Positions 54,229-62,092 of a DNA stretch of 64,000 nt are shown here, piece by piece. Within the stretch, counting starts at the first letter, position 1, and every line of letters begins with the position of its first letter. The position numbers and the translations under genes were made by a program. The notes beneath the pieces were generated by a model. The model saw only the letters and a program-made list of their open reading frames with translations. It was not told the DNA's origin and did no database searches. Origin of the DNA: Paractinoplanes brasiliensis (lineage in GTDB: Bacteria; Actinomycetota; Actinomycetes; Mycobacteriales; Micromonosporaceae); contig NZ_SNWR01000002.1 in assembly GCF_004362215.1 (NCBI RefSeq), positions 2,232,001 to 2,296,000 on the forward strand, given 5' to 3'.

Positions 54229-55014
54229 GTGAGCAGCAGGTTGCGGGCCATTGCCAGGGAAACCGTGGAGATCGCGGAACGTGGTGGCTACGCCGGGGTG
54301 AGTCTTGGCGATCAGGTGAGCAGGTCGGTGGCCGGCACGCGGCTGTACGGTCCGGACGAGGAAATCGTTGTGCCGCCGCCGGTCGACGGCCCGCCCGTGG
54401 TCCGGGTGAGCAACGAGTCGACGTTGGCGGCTACCCGGCGGCTCGGTGATGACCTCGCGTGTCTGGTGTTCGCCTCGGCGCGTAACCCCGGTGGCGGGTT
54501 CCTCAACGGGGCCAAGGCTCAAGAGGAGAGCGTGGCCCGCAGCTCGGCGCTCTACCCGACACTGCTCGCGGCGGGCGACTTCTATGCCTGGCATCGGGCC
54601 CGGCCCGAACTGACGTACAGCGACCGTGTGATCTATTCGCCGCGTGTGCCGGTGTTCCGGGACGACCGGGGCGAGTTGCTGCCGGACGCGTACCCGGTTT
54701 CCTTCCTGACCGCGGCGGCCCCCAACCGGGCGGCCATCGCGCGCAACCAGCCCGAGCGGTTGCCCGAGGTGCCGGCGATCCTGGCCCGCAGGGCGCGGCG
54801 GGTGTTGCGGGTGGCCGCGGGCAACGGGCACCGCCGGCTGGTGCTGGGGGCCTGGGGATGCGGGGTGTTCGGCAACGACCCGCTTGAGGTGGTGGACGCG
54901 TTCGCCGGGGCGCTGGAGGCGAGTCCGTGGTTCGAGGAGGTGACCTTCGCCGTCCTCGACCGCGAACGGGACACCCCGACGTACGCCGCCTTCACGCGCT
55001 TGAGCACGGCCTGA
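54229..55014 (+). CDS. TIGR02452 macrodomain-like protein (PARG-like)
   Basis: 261 residues from the GTG at 54229. The core FASARNPGGGFLNGAKAQEESVARSSALYPTL is the hallmark of the TIGR02452/DUF2263 group, which is related to poly(ADP-ribose) glycohydrolases; the GGG-x-QEE loop is the catalytic signature in PARG. The C-terminal VLGAWGCGVFGNDP is also typical. Expected activity is ADP-ribose hydrolysis or binding in the cytoplasm. Bracketed by two Ser/Thr kinases. Confidence 0.9.
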   Translation: MSSRLRAIARETVEIAERGGYAGVSLGDQVSRSVAGTRLYGPDEEIVVPPPVDGPPVVRVSNESTLAATRRLGDDLACLVFASARNPGGGFLNGAKAQEESVARSSALYPTLLAAGDFYAWHRARPELTYSDRVIYSPRVPVFRDDRGELLPDAYPVSFLTAAAPNRAAIARNQPERLPEVPAILARRARRVLRVAAGNGHRRLVLGAWGCGVFGNDPLEVVDAFAGALEASPWFEEVTFAVLDRERDTPTYAAFTRLSTA

Positions 55015-55040
55015 TCAGCGCGCCGATCCACAACCGCTGG

Positions 55041-56426
55041 TCAGACCGCAGCCGCGTCGGTGTCGGTGTCGCCGGTGGTGGGTGGGGTGGTCTGCGTGGG
55101 CGGTGTCGTCACCGGAGTGGTGGGCTCGGTGGGCTTCGGGTCGGTGGGCTTCGGGTCGTCCGGGGTCGGGGACGGCGTGGTGGGCTGCGGCCGCGGGGTG
55201 GTCGGCGGCGGGCTGCTCGGCGGGGCCGGCTTCGTGGCCGGGGCGGTCGGCTGCGTGGTGGGCGCGCTGGTGGGCACGGTCGTCGGAGCCGTGGTGGGCG
55301 GCGCGGTCTTTCTCCGTACGGTGGTGGTGGTCGTCTCGGTGTGCCGGCGGGGGCGGGCCGAGGTGGTCGGCGACGCGGGCGGGCTGGTGGACGGCGACAG
55401 CGACGCGGGCGGCTGGGGGGCCTCGACGGCGGCCTCGGCCTCGCGTCCACCGGGCGTGACAGTGCCGTTGGACAGCTGGACACCGACGATGCCGAGGATC
55501 GCGGTGACGACGGCGGCCGACCCCAGAACCGCGGTGCGGCGCCGGGAGCGCCGGCGGGTCGCGGGTGACGCGGCGGCGACGGTGTGGGGAGACAGGACCG
55601 TGCGGATCGGCGTGGCGGGACGGCTCAGCGGCGCCGTGTAGCCGACGCGTCGCAGGGTTTCGCTGACCTCGGCCGCGGTGGGCCGGCCGGTGGGGTCGTC
55701 GGCCGTGCAGGCTTCGTAGAGCCGGACCAGCTCGCGCGGGAGGGCGGCGAGGCGGGGCAGGCGCGGGGCCGGGCGTCCGTGGCGGGTGGCCAGGATCGCG
55801 CCGATCGTCTCGCCCGGCCAGGCCCGCGAACCGGTGAGGGACTCGAACAGGAGCAGGCCCAGCGCGTACACGTCACCTGCGGGGAAACTCGGTTCGCCGC
55901 GCAGCTGCTCGGGCGCCAGGTAGGCCGGGCTGCCCCACAGCGCGCCGCCGGCGTCGATGCCGTGCTGCCCGGCGACGGCGGCGATGCCGAAATCGAGAAC
56001 CTTGACGCCGTCGGGGGTGAGCATGATGTTGCGCGGGTGCACGTCGCGGTGGACCAGGCTCTGCGCGTGGGCGGCGGCCAGCGCGCCGGCGGTCTGCGCG
56101 CCGATCTCGGCCACGCGGCGCCACCGCAAAGCGCCCGTACGGGCCAGCCGGTCGGCCAGGGTCTCGCCGCCGACGAACTCCATCACGAGGTAGGGCGTGC
56201 GCTCGTCGCCCTCGACGATCTCGCCGTAGTCGTAGACCTGCGCGATGTTCGGATGGCTGAGACCGGCCGCCGTGCGTGCCTCGCGCAGCACCTCGGCCGC
56301 GGAGCCGTCGAACATCTTGATGGCCACCGGGCGCTTGAGCACGGTGTCGAACCCGTAGCGCACCGTCGCGTTGCCGCCGTGGCCCAGCACTTCGCCCACC
56401 CGGTAACGCCCCGCGAGCCTGTCCAC
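55041..56426 (-). CDS. Ser/Thr protein kinase with altered catalytic loop and Thr/Pro tail
   Basis: 461 residues from the GTG at 56426, with GGGGAGG five bases upstream. Kinase domain (about 5-260): LGHGGNATVRYG, VAIKMF, DFG and APEQ are all present, but the catalytic loop reads HRDVHPRN with His in place of the usual Lys. A transmembrane helix (TAVLGSAAVVTAILGIVGVQL) lies near 303-323. The extracellular tail of about 130 residues is almost all Thr, Pro, Ser and Ala, ending DTDTDAAAV, like a wall-spanning stalk. It may be a weak kinase or pseudokinase. Confidence 0.92.
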   Translation of the reverse strand: MDRLAGRYRVGEVLGHGGNATVRYGFDTVLKRPVAIKMFDGSAAEVLREARTAAGLSHPNIAQVYDYGEIVEGDERTPYLVMEFVGGETLADRLARTGALRWRRVAEIGAQTAGALAAAHAQSLVHRDVHPRNIMLTPDGVKVLDFGIAAVAGQHGIDAGGALWGSPAYLAPEQLRGEPSFPAGDVYALGLLLFESLTGSRAWPGETIGAILATRHGRPAPRLPRLAALPRELVRLYEACTADDPTGRPTAAEVSETLRRVGYTAPLSRPATPIRTVLSPHTVAAASPATRRRSRRRTAVLGSAAVVTAILGIVGVQLSNGTVTPGGREAEAAVEAPQPPASLSPSTSPPASPTTSARPRRHTETTTTTVRRKTAPPTTAPTTVPTSAPTTQPTAPATKPAPPSSPPPTTPRPQPTTPSPTPDDPKPTDPKPTEPTTPVTTPPTQTTPPTTGDTDTDAAAV

Positions 56427-56649
56427 TGCGACCTCCCCGATGGCCGCACGACGCCGCCTACGCCGTCCCGACCATGATCGTGCGCCCAGGGTACCCGGAG
56501 GGTCCGACAACAAAACCGCCGATATCGATCGCACCCGGACGCCGATACCACTCCGCAACACCGGCGGAGCCGACGATCACAGTGCGCTACCACCACGCCG
56601 CCGGCGGGTGAACCCGATGCGCCGCCGGGGTGGGGCGGGAAGGCCTGGA

Positions 56650-56976
56650 CAGGAAAGGCGGCACACGCGCAACGGAGCAGAACGGCCCGCGAGGGAAAGA
56701 CCACACGCGCGCAACGGGCCAGAACAGCCCGCGCGGAAAGACCACACACGCCCAGCAAGCCAGAACAGCCCGCGCGGAAAGACCACACACGCCCAGCAAG
56801 CCAGAACAGCCCGCGCGGAAAGACCACACACGCCCAGCAAGCCAGAACAGCCCGCGCGGAAAGACCACACACGCCCAGCAAGCCAGAACAGCCCGCGCGG
56901 AAAGACCACACACGCCCAGCAAGCCAGAACAGCCCGCGCGGAAAGACCACACACGCCCAGCGAGCCAGAACAGCCC
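56650..56976. repeat. 41-bp intergenic minisatellite
   Basis: Six tandem copies beginning at 56731, 56772, 56813, 56854, 56895 and 56936, almost identical, with the phrase GAAAGACCACACACGCCCAG in each. Two diverged copies lie at 56650-56730. The unit is not a multiple of three, so the array is not coding. It lies about 220 bp upstream of the kinase start. Confidence 0.95.
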
Positions 56977-57349
56977 ACACGCGAATGACGGCTCGGGCGG
57001 CAACGGGGGTCCGTAACGCCGTTCGTGGCACAGTCCCGGCAAGGGCGGCCCGGATATAGGAACGGCAACCCAAATGGCAAGGGCAACCCGGATAGGAACG
57101 GCCCGCCGGGCGGGACGGCAAACCCGGACCGGAACGGCAGCACGGCGGGAACGGCGGCCCGGATGGTGAGGCCGGCCGGGGCGGGCAGGGGCGGCCGGGG
57201 ACGTGAGGCCGGGAGGTGAGGCCGTGGGCTGAAAACGCGCGATCAGGCGGGGAGGCGAAGCCGGGAGCTGAGGACAGGCGGGGAGGCGCTGTGCCGAGGG
57301 CTGGGCCTGGGTGGAGGCGGCAGCGCCGCCGCAGATCACAGCACGGGGC
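56977..57349. other. G-rich intergenic stretch, no gene
   Basis: The plus strand is strongly G-rich. A canonical quadruplex pattern G4-C-G3-CA-G4-CGGCC-G4 lies at 57178-57200. Open frames here are Gly/Arg/Ala artefacts. The stretch separates the WD40-like stop from the repeat array. Confidence 0.6.
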
Positions 57350-58219
57350 TCACAGGGCGACCCCGGAGCCGCTCAGCAGGGCCAGCAGGACCGGCCGCGG
57401 CTGTCCTCCGCTCAGGGCGACCAGGTCCCCCGCGATGCCGACCGACCGCGCGGCCGGTCCGTGCAGGGCGGTCTCCCATCCGACGGCGCCGTCGTGGTCG
57501 ACCGCGATGACCCGGTTGTCGCCGAACGAGGCGACCAGCCGCCCGTCGTCCGAGCAGGCCACCGCCCACGGCCGGGCCCGCGCCACCCGCAGAGTGCGCA
57601 CCGGCTGGAACTCGGCGTCGAAGCAGGTGGCCTGCCCGTCGAGGCCCGCGACCACGAGCCACGTGCTCGACCAGGTGCAGGCGCCGACCGGCCGGTCGGT
57701 CAGCCGGACCCACTCCCCGGGCCGCCGCCGCGGATGCCAGAGCCGTGCCCAGCCGCTGTCGGTGACGGCGACGATCTCGTCGGCGCGGTAGTGGGCGGCC
57801 ACCACGGGCCGCCGGTCGCTCATCTCGGCCCGGCTGGTGACGTAGCCGCCGGCGACGTCCCACACCGTCGCGCGGCCGTGCCCGGTCATGCTGTAGACCA
57901 GCGATCCACCGGCCACCCAGCCCACGTGCCGGGCCCGTTCGGGCAGCGCGGCCCAGCCGGCGACCTGCTCGGGCACGCCGCTCGGCGGCACACGCCAGAC
58001 GGCGCTGGTGCCGTCGGCCGACGCCGTCGCCAGCAGCTCGGGGACGGCCGGGTTCCACTCCGCGGCGGCGATGCCCCGGCCCGCTCGCAGCCGGCCCGCT
58101 CGTTGCGGGTACGCCGGGTCGGTGGTGTCCCACAGCGTCAGTTCGCCGTTGGGTGCGCTCATCGCGAGCCGGCGCCCGTCGTGGCGGAACGCCACCACCC
58201 CGTACGGGGAAGGTCTCAC
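57350..58219 (-). CDS. WD40-like beta-propeller protein
   Basis: 289 residues from the GTG at 58219, chosen for AGGGA seven bases upstream; the frame is open to another GTG at 58276. Repeated blade patterns: GVVAFRHDGRRLAMSAPNGELTLWD, LLATASADGTSAVWRV, LVYSMTGHGRATVWD, IVAVTDSGWARLWH, LVVAGLDGQATCF, LVASFGDNRVIAVD. About six to seven short blades with WD-type ends. No signal peptide. A protein-binding scaffold is inferred; proximity to Ser/Thr kinases may matter. Confidence 0.85.
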   Translation of the reverse strand: MRPSPYGVVAFRHDGRRLAMSAPNGELTLWDTTDPAYPQRAGRLRAGRGIAAAEWNPAVPELLATASADGTSAVWRVPPSGVPEQVAGWAALPERARHVGWVAGGSLVYSMTGHGRATVWDVAGGYVTSRAEMSDRRPVVAAHYRADEIVAVTDSGWARLWHPRRRPGEWVRLTDRPVGACTWSSTWLVVAGLDGQATCFDAEFQPVRTLRVARARPWAVACSDDGRLVASFGDNRVIAVDHDGAVGWETALHGPAARSVGIAGDLVALSGGQPRPVLLALLSGSGVAL

Positions 58220-58550
58220 TGGAATGTCCCTGATGAGAACAGGACGGGGTGCTTCGCGGTGGCGGCCGCAAGGCACCCCGTCGCCTGCGGGCCGTGACCG
58301 GTCGGGCAGCGCCGACCGTCACCGCTATACGGCGAATGTCATTGACGGAAAAGCGTGCCAGGCACACCGGGAAAGAGAACACACGTATGTGCGGACCAAT
58401 CAGTTAACCGCACCGACCAGGCCATCGAGTCATCCGGGCATTCAGTTGTCTGTCCCCTGCGATCGTGAGCCGCCGCCACGGCAAATGGGCTCGAACGATG
58501 TCCAACGACATGTTTCTATACCGGTCGGGAATGCGCAAGAGTGGATCAAA
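58220..58550. other. Intergenic region upstream of the WD40-like gene
   Basis: About 330 bp of lower GC with no supported gene. It must hold the promoter of the WD40-like gene. Nothing else recognised. Confidence 0.4.
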
Positions 58551-58552
58551 GA

Positions 58553-58585
58553 AACCGCCCCGGCCGGATGACGGCCGGGGCGGTT
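58553..58585 (-). terminator. Strong intrinsic terminator
   Basis: Perfect 13-bp stem AACCGCCCCGGCC / GGCCGGGGCGGTT with a 7-nt loop, followed on the minus strand by TTCTTTG. It lies 15 bp after the stop of the secreted protein gene. Confidence 0.9.
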
Positions 58586-58599
58586 CTCAAGGAAATCGG

Positions 58600-59559
58600 T
58601 CAGGCGGGAATCCAGAGGAGCTGGTCGTCGACGACGGCCGTCTCACCGGAGGCAACGGTGATGATGTCGGCCGAGTCGTAGTCCGGCTTCTGGTGGGCGT
58701 ACTGCGAACCGTCCGGGGTGCTGAAGCGCACCTTGTAACGGCCCGGCTCCAGCAGCCCGCTGAAGTCGTACGTGCCGTCGGCGGCGGTGTTCGTTTCGGA
58801 CTCGTTGATGGTGTCGACGTTGATGAAGCTGACGTGCACACCCCTGGCCGGCGCCCCCGCGGCGTCGGTCAGTCGGCCCGCGATGCCCGCCGGGGCGGCG
58901 GCCCGGTCGGTCACCCGCACAGTGTGCCCCGACCGTACGAAGAAACTGGTGGCTCGGGCCGGGTCGAAGGTGTGCGGCACGTACTGGCCGAGCGCGCCGG
59001 CCTGGTAGCTGACGATGAACGTCTGGTTGGGCTGGACCCGCAGACGGAATCTGCCGTCGGGGCCGGTGACGGTGCCGTGCTGGTTGGCGGTGTTCACGTT
59101 CGTCACGTTGACGGCGGAGTGCGCGGCCGGTGAGCCGTCGGGACCGTGGAAGCGCCCGGCGATGAACCCGGCCGCGGTGACGACGCTGCTTGCGTTTGTG
59201 GCGCGGTTCGCCCGTACGGGATAGGTCTTGGCCTGGCCGGGATTGCCGACCCGGCCCGGGGCCCACTCCGACCAGCCGCTCAGGCCCACGCGGACCTTGT
59301 AGGCGCCGGCCTGAAGGCCACGAATCGTGAATCGGCCCCGGCTGTCGGCCTGCAACTCCTGGACGGCGTCACTGGACGGGTCGAGGTAGACGGCGATGGA
59401 CGCGTCCGGGACGACCGCGCCACGGGTGTCCCGGACGACGCCGGCGATGCTGCCCGTCGCGTCGGCGGCGAGCGCAGGCCCGGCGGCCGAGGTGGCGGCG
59501 ATCGCACCGGCCACGACGGCGGCCAGGACCGACCGGCGGCGTGCTGACTTCAACTGCAC
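58600..59559 (-). CDS. Secreted protein with carboxypeptidase-regulatory-like/Ig-fold repeats
   Basis: 319 residues from the GTG at 59559 with GGGAGA upstream. Sec signal peptide (SVLAAVVAGAIAATSAAGPALA). The rest is three CNA-B/carboxypeptidase-regulatory-like domains: GSIAGVVRDTRGAVVPDASIAVYL, GFIAGRFHGPDGSPAAHSAVNV and GIAGRLTDAAGAPARGVHVSFIN, each ending in a GxYKVRF or GRFRLRV strand. No enzymatic domain and no anchor. Such modules bind carbohydrates or act as spacers. Monocistronic, with its own strong terminator. Confidence 0.87.
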   Translation of the reverse strand: MQLKSARRRSVLAAVVAGAIAATSAAGPALAADATGSIAGVVRDTRGAVVPDASIAVYLDPSSDAVQELQADSRGRFTIRGLQAGAYKVRVGLSGWSEWAPGRVGNPGQAKTYPVRANRATNASSVVTAAGFIAGRFHGPDGSPAAHSAVNVTNVNTANQHGTVTGPDGRFRLRVQPNQTFIVSYQAGALGQYVPHTFDPARATSFFVRSGHTVRVTDRAAAPAGIAGRLTDAAGAPARGVHVSFINVDTINESETNTAADGTYDFSGLLEPGRYKVRFSTPDGSQYAHQKPDYDSADIITVASGETAVVDDQLLWIPA

Positions 59560-59673
59560 TTCGGATCTCCCATCCGTTTGATTGGTACGGGAGACGCTAG
59601 GGAGACCCGTTGATCCAACAGCCGGGCCGCCACCGGGATGGCACGAAGCCGGTAGCGCACAGTCCGCGGGTGA

Positions 59674-60105
59674 CTACTCACCGACTTGGGAGGCCGCAAC
59701 CGGGCTGCCTCGCTCGACCGTGCGCGTGACGGTGCACAGCCGGTCATGGGACTGCTGGATCAGCCGCGGCACCACCGACCGGGCCCGATCGCCGTCCGCG
59801 CCCTCGGGGAACTCGAGGTCGAACTCGATCTCCAGGTTCTCCATCCGGTTCTCCCCCGCCGCGTCGCGGATCTTGTCGCCGCGCACCCGCACCACGAACC
59901 GGACCGGTTCGGCGCGGCGGCTCGCCACCAGGTCCACGTCGATCCCGCTGCACCCGCCCAGCGCCGCGAGCAGCAGCTCGACAGGCGTGAAGCGGTCGTC
60001 GTCGCCGCCTCCCATGGCGATGACCCCACCCCGTACGTTGCGCACCTCGTACGCACCGGCGCCGGTCCGCTCGATCTCCACCGACCGCTGGTTCTCCTTC
60101 GTCAT
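59674..60105 (-). CDS. OsmC-family protein
   Basis: 143 residues from the ATG at 60105. OsmC-like layout: an N-terminal strand pair (YEVRNVRGGVIAMGGGDDDRFTPVELLLAALGGCSGIDVD) with the conserved Cys of the first helix (LGGCSG), then LEIEFDLEFPEGADGDRARSVV. The second catalytic Cys is present as LCTVTRTV, so hydroperoxide reduction is possible. Divergent from the symporter with 55 bp between starts. Confidence 0.88.
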   Translation of the reverse strand: MTKENQRSVEIERTGAGAYEVRNVRGGVIAMGGGDDDRFTPVELLLAALGGCSGIDVDLVASRRAEPVRFVVRVRGDKIRDAAGENRMENLEIEFDLEFPEGADGDRARSVVPRLIQQSHDRLCTVTRTVERGSPVAASQVGE

Positions 60106-60160
60106 ACCGGTGACGCTACGCCGTCGATCTTTGCCGCCGCGTGGGGCAGAATGCTGCGCC

Positions 60161-61036
60161 ATGGACTCGGCATTGACCGCCGTCGGGCTGCCCGTCGCGC
60201 TCGGCATCATCATGCTCGGCCTGGGTCTCGGCCTGACGGTGGCCGATTTCCGGCGCGTCGTCCGCTTCCCCCGCGCGGCCGTGGTCGCGCTGGGCTGTCA
60301 GGTGCTGCTGTTGCCGGCGCTCTGCTTCGTGCTGGTTCTGGTCCTCGGCCTGCCTCCGGTTCTGGCCGTCGGCATGATGCTGCTCGCGGCGTCCCCCGGA
60401 GGCACCACGGCCAACCTGTACAGCCATCTGTTCGGCGGGCACGTGGCGCTCAACGTCACCCTGACCGCGGTCAACTCGGTGCTCGCGGTGGTCACGCTGC
60501 CGATCGTCGTGAACCTGTCGGCCGCGCACTTCCTCGACGGCGCCGCGTCGATCGGCCTGCAGTTCGACAAGGTGCTGCAGGTGTTCGCGATCGTGCTGGC
60601 GCCGGTGGCCGTCGGCATGGCGCTGCGCGCGCGGTTCCCCGGGGTCGCCGAGCGGCTGGCCCGTCCGGTGAAGATCGTGTCGGTCGTCGTGCTGGTCGCC
60701 GTCGTCGCGGGCACGGTGCTCAAGGAACGTGAGAACGTGGCCGACTACGTCGTGGCGGTGGGCCTGGCCGTGCTGATCTTCAACGTGGTGAGCCTGGCCG
60801 TCGGGTACGGCGCGCCGCGGCTGGCCGGTGTCGGGCGGCGGGAGTCGATCGCCGTCGGCATGGAGATCGGCATCCACAACAGCACGCTGGCCATCACGAT
60901 CGCGGTCAGCCCGGCCCTGCTGGGCAACACCGAGATGGCGATCCCGGCCGCCGTCTACGGCATTGTCATGTTCTTCACCGCCGCGGCCTTCGGGGTGCTC
61001 GTCACCCGGCGGCGCGAACGCGAGGTGGCGGCGTAA
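60161..61036 (+). CDS. Bile acid:sodium symporter (BASS/SBF) family transporter
   Basis: 291 residues from the ATG at 60161, about nine to ten transmembrane helices. Family markers: MLLAASPGGTTANLYSHLFGG (helix 4 discontinuity) and GMEIGIHNSTLAITIA (helix 9 discontinuity), the two sodium-site segments. Bacterial members import organic acids such as bile acids or pantoate-like anions. Substrate unknown. The longer open frame from 59582 is not needed. Confidence 0.9.
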   Translation: MDSALTAVGLPVALGIIMLGLGLGLTVADFRRVVRFPRAAVVALGCQVLLLPALCFVLVLVLGLPPVLAVGMMLLAASPGGTTANLYSHLFGGHVALNVTLTAVNSVLAVVTLPIVVNLSAAHFLDGAASIGLQFDKVLQVFAIVLAPVAVGMALRARFPGVAERLARPVKIVSVVVLVAVVAGTVLKERENVADYVVAVGLAVLIFNVVSLAVGYGAPRLAGVGRRESIAVGMEIGIHNSTLAITIAVSPALLGNTEMAIPAAVYGIVMFFTAAAFGVLVTRRREREVAA

Positions 61037-61048
61037 CGCCACCTCGCG
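61019..61048. terminator. Bidirectional hairpin over the symporter stop codon
   Basis: Perfect 12-bp stem containing CGAGGTGGCG / CGCCACCTCG, with the TAA stop codon in its 6-nt loop. It lies between the convergent symporter and PhyH-like genes. Confidence 0.8.
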
Positions 61049-61060
61049 CGGGACGGCCGC

Positions 61061-61921
61061 CTACGCGCGGACGCGCTTCTCGGCGCCGATCTCGTACGGG
61101 ATCGGCTCCCAGGCCGCGTTCCGGCCGACGGTGTCGTCGCCCTCGATCTCGGCTGCCACGTCCCAGATGTTCAGGCCGGCGTTCTTGGCCTCCAGCCGGG
61201 TCTGCTCGTCGTAGTGCGAGGCCCGGAACGAGTTGACCATGTACGTGCGGGTCTTCATGTATTCGACGTAGCGGTGGTGGTGCGCGTCGTCGAGGCCCAG
61301 CGCGGCGAAGACGGCGAGCCGGTCACCGTCGGCCCCGGCGATCCGCCATTTCGGGATGTTCGGGATGTCCTTGGGCTCCGGGTGCACCCACTTGGGGAAT
61401 TTGTACAGCACCCCGTTGCCGCTGTGCGTGGTGCGCATGCTCCAGACGGCGAGGTCACCGGGGCGGGTGCGGACATACACATTCCTGCCGTACGCGTGGT
61501 CGGTCGTGTTGTGCGATTTCGCCCGCAGGTTCAGCCCGCCCGTGTGCGAGTAGTGGTCCTGCAGGTAGATGCCGAACCGCAGCAGCGTGTAACGACCCTT
61601 CCAGTCCGGCCCCTTGGGGTCCTTGCGGTCCACATTGTCCTTGTGGAAACCGCGCTGCTTGGAATTGATCGTGAACGAGCTGTCGCCCGAGTACCAGATG
61701 TCGTCGCTGCCGAGGATCTGCCGGGCGACCGCAACGAAACGGCCGTCGGTCAGCACCGAACGCATTTTGGGGTTCGACAGCAGATCGCCGGGACCTCGTC
61801 CGCGGGAGGCGAAGGCCGCCTCCCGGAAGCGCGCGATCTCGTCCCGCGTGTAGGCGTTACGGACGATTTGATATCCGTTCTCCCAGAACGCGTCCACGTC
61901 GATGGTTAACTCGTTGGCCAT
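61061..61921 (-). CDS. Phytanoyl-CoA-dioxygenase-like Fe(II)/2-oxoglutarate oxygenase
   Basis: 286 residues. PhyH-type double-stranded beta-helix: the HxD metal motif is visible as FHKDN (about residue 93) and the distal His as TTHSGNG (about 166), with Arg nearby for 2-oxoglutarate. VDAFWENGYQIVRNAYTRDEIARFREA is the usual start. Related enzymes hydroxylate natural products or lipids. It is divergent from nothing, and the next gene upstream is the SARP regulator on the same strand 171 bp away, which may control it. Confidence 0.85.
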   Translation of the reverse strand: MANELTIDVDAFWENGYQIVRNAYTRDEIARFREAAFASRGRGPGDLLSNPKMRSVLTDGRFVAVARQILGSDDIWYSGDSSFTINSKQRGFHKDNVDRKDPKGPDWKGRYTLLRFGIYLQDHYSHTGGLNLRAKSHNTTDHAYGRNVYVRTRPGDLAVWSMRTTHSGNGVLYKFPKWVHPEPKDIPNIPKWRIAGADGDRLAVFAALGLDDAHHHRYVEYMKTRTYMVNSFRASHYDEQTRLEAKNAGLNIWDVAAEIEGDDTVGRNAAWEPIPYEIGAEKRVRA

Positions 61922-62092
61922 TGATCCCTCATCCGCTTGCTCGACGTATCACCGAAGGCAACGAGCCGGATTCGGCTCCCCCGTTGCACGTGTGAAGCCT
62001 CGGGGGCGGTGCTGCCGGACACAACGGCCGGTTCGCGCAATTCTGGTGTGGACAGCGCCGTGAAACAGCGGTGAAGCCGAACTGAAGCCGCG

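Noticed and set aside
56650..56976. CRISPR array
   Set aside because: Units are contiguous 41-bp repeats with no variable spacers and no cas genes nearby.
56587..57339. 250-codon repeat protein (LLGVCGLSARAVLACWACVVFPRG ladder) on the minus strand
   Set aside because: The 41-bp unit is not a multiple of three, so all three frames are open by chance and the peptide cycles through frames. No RBS or domain.
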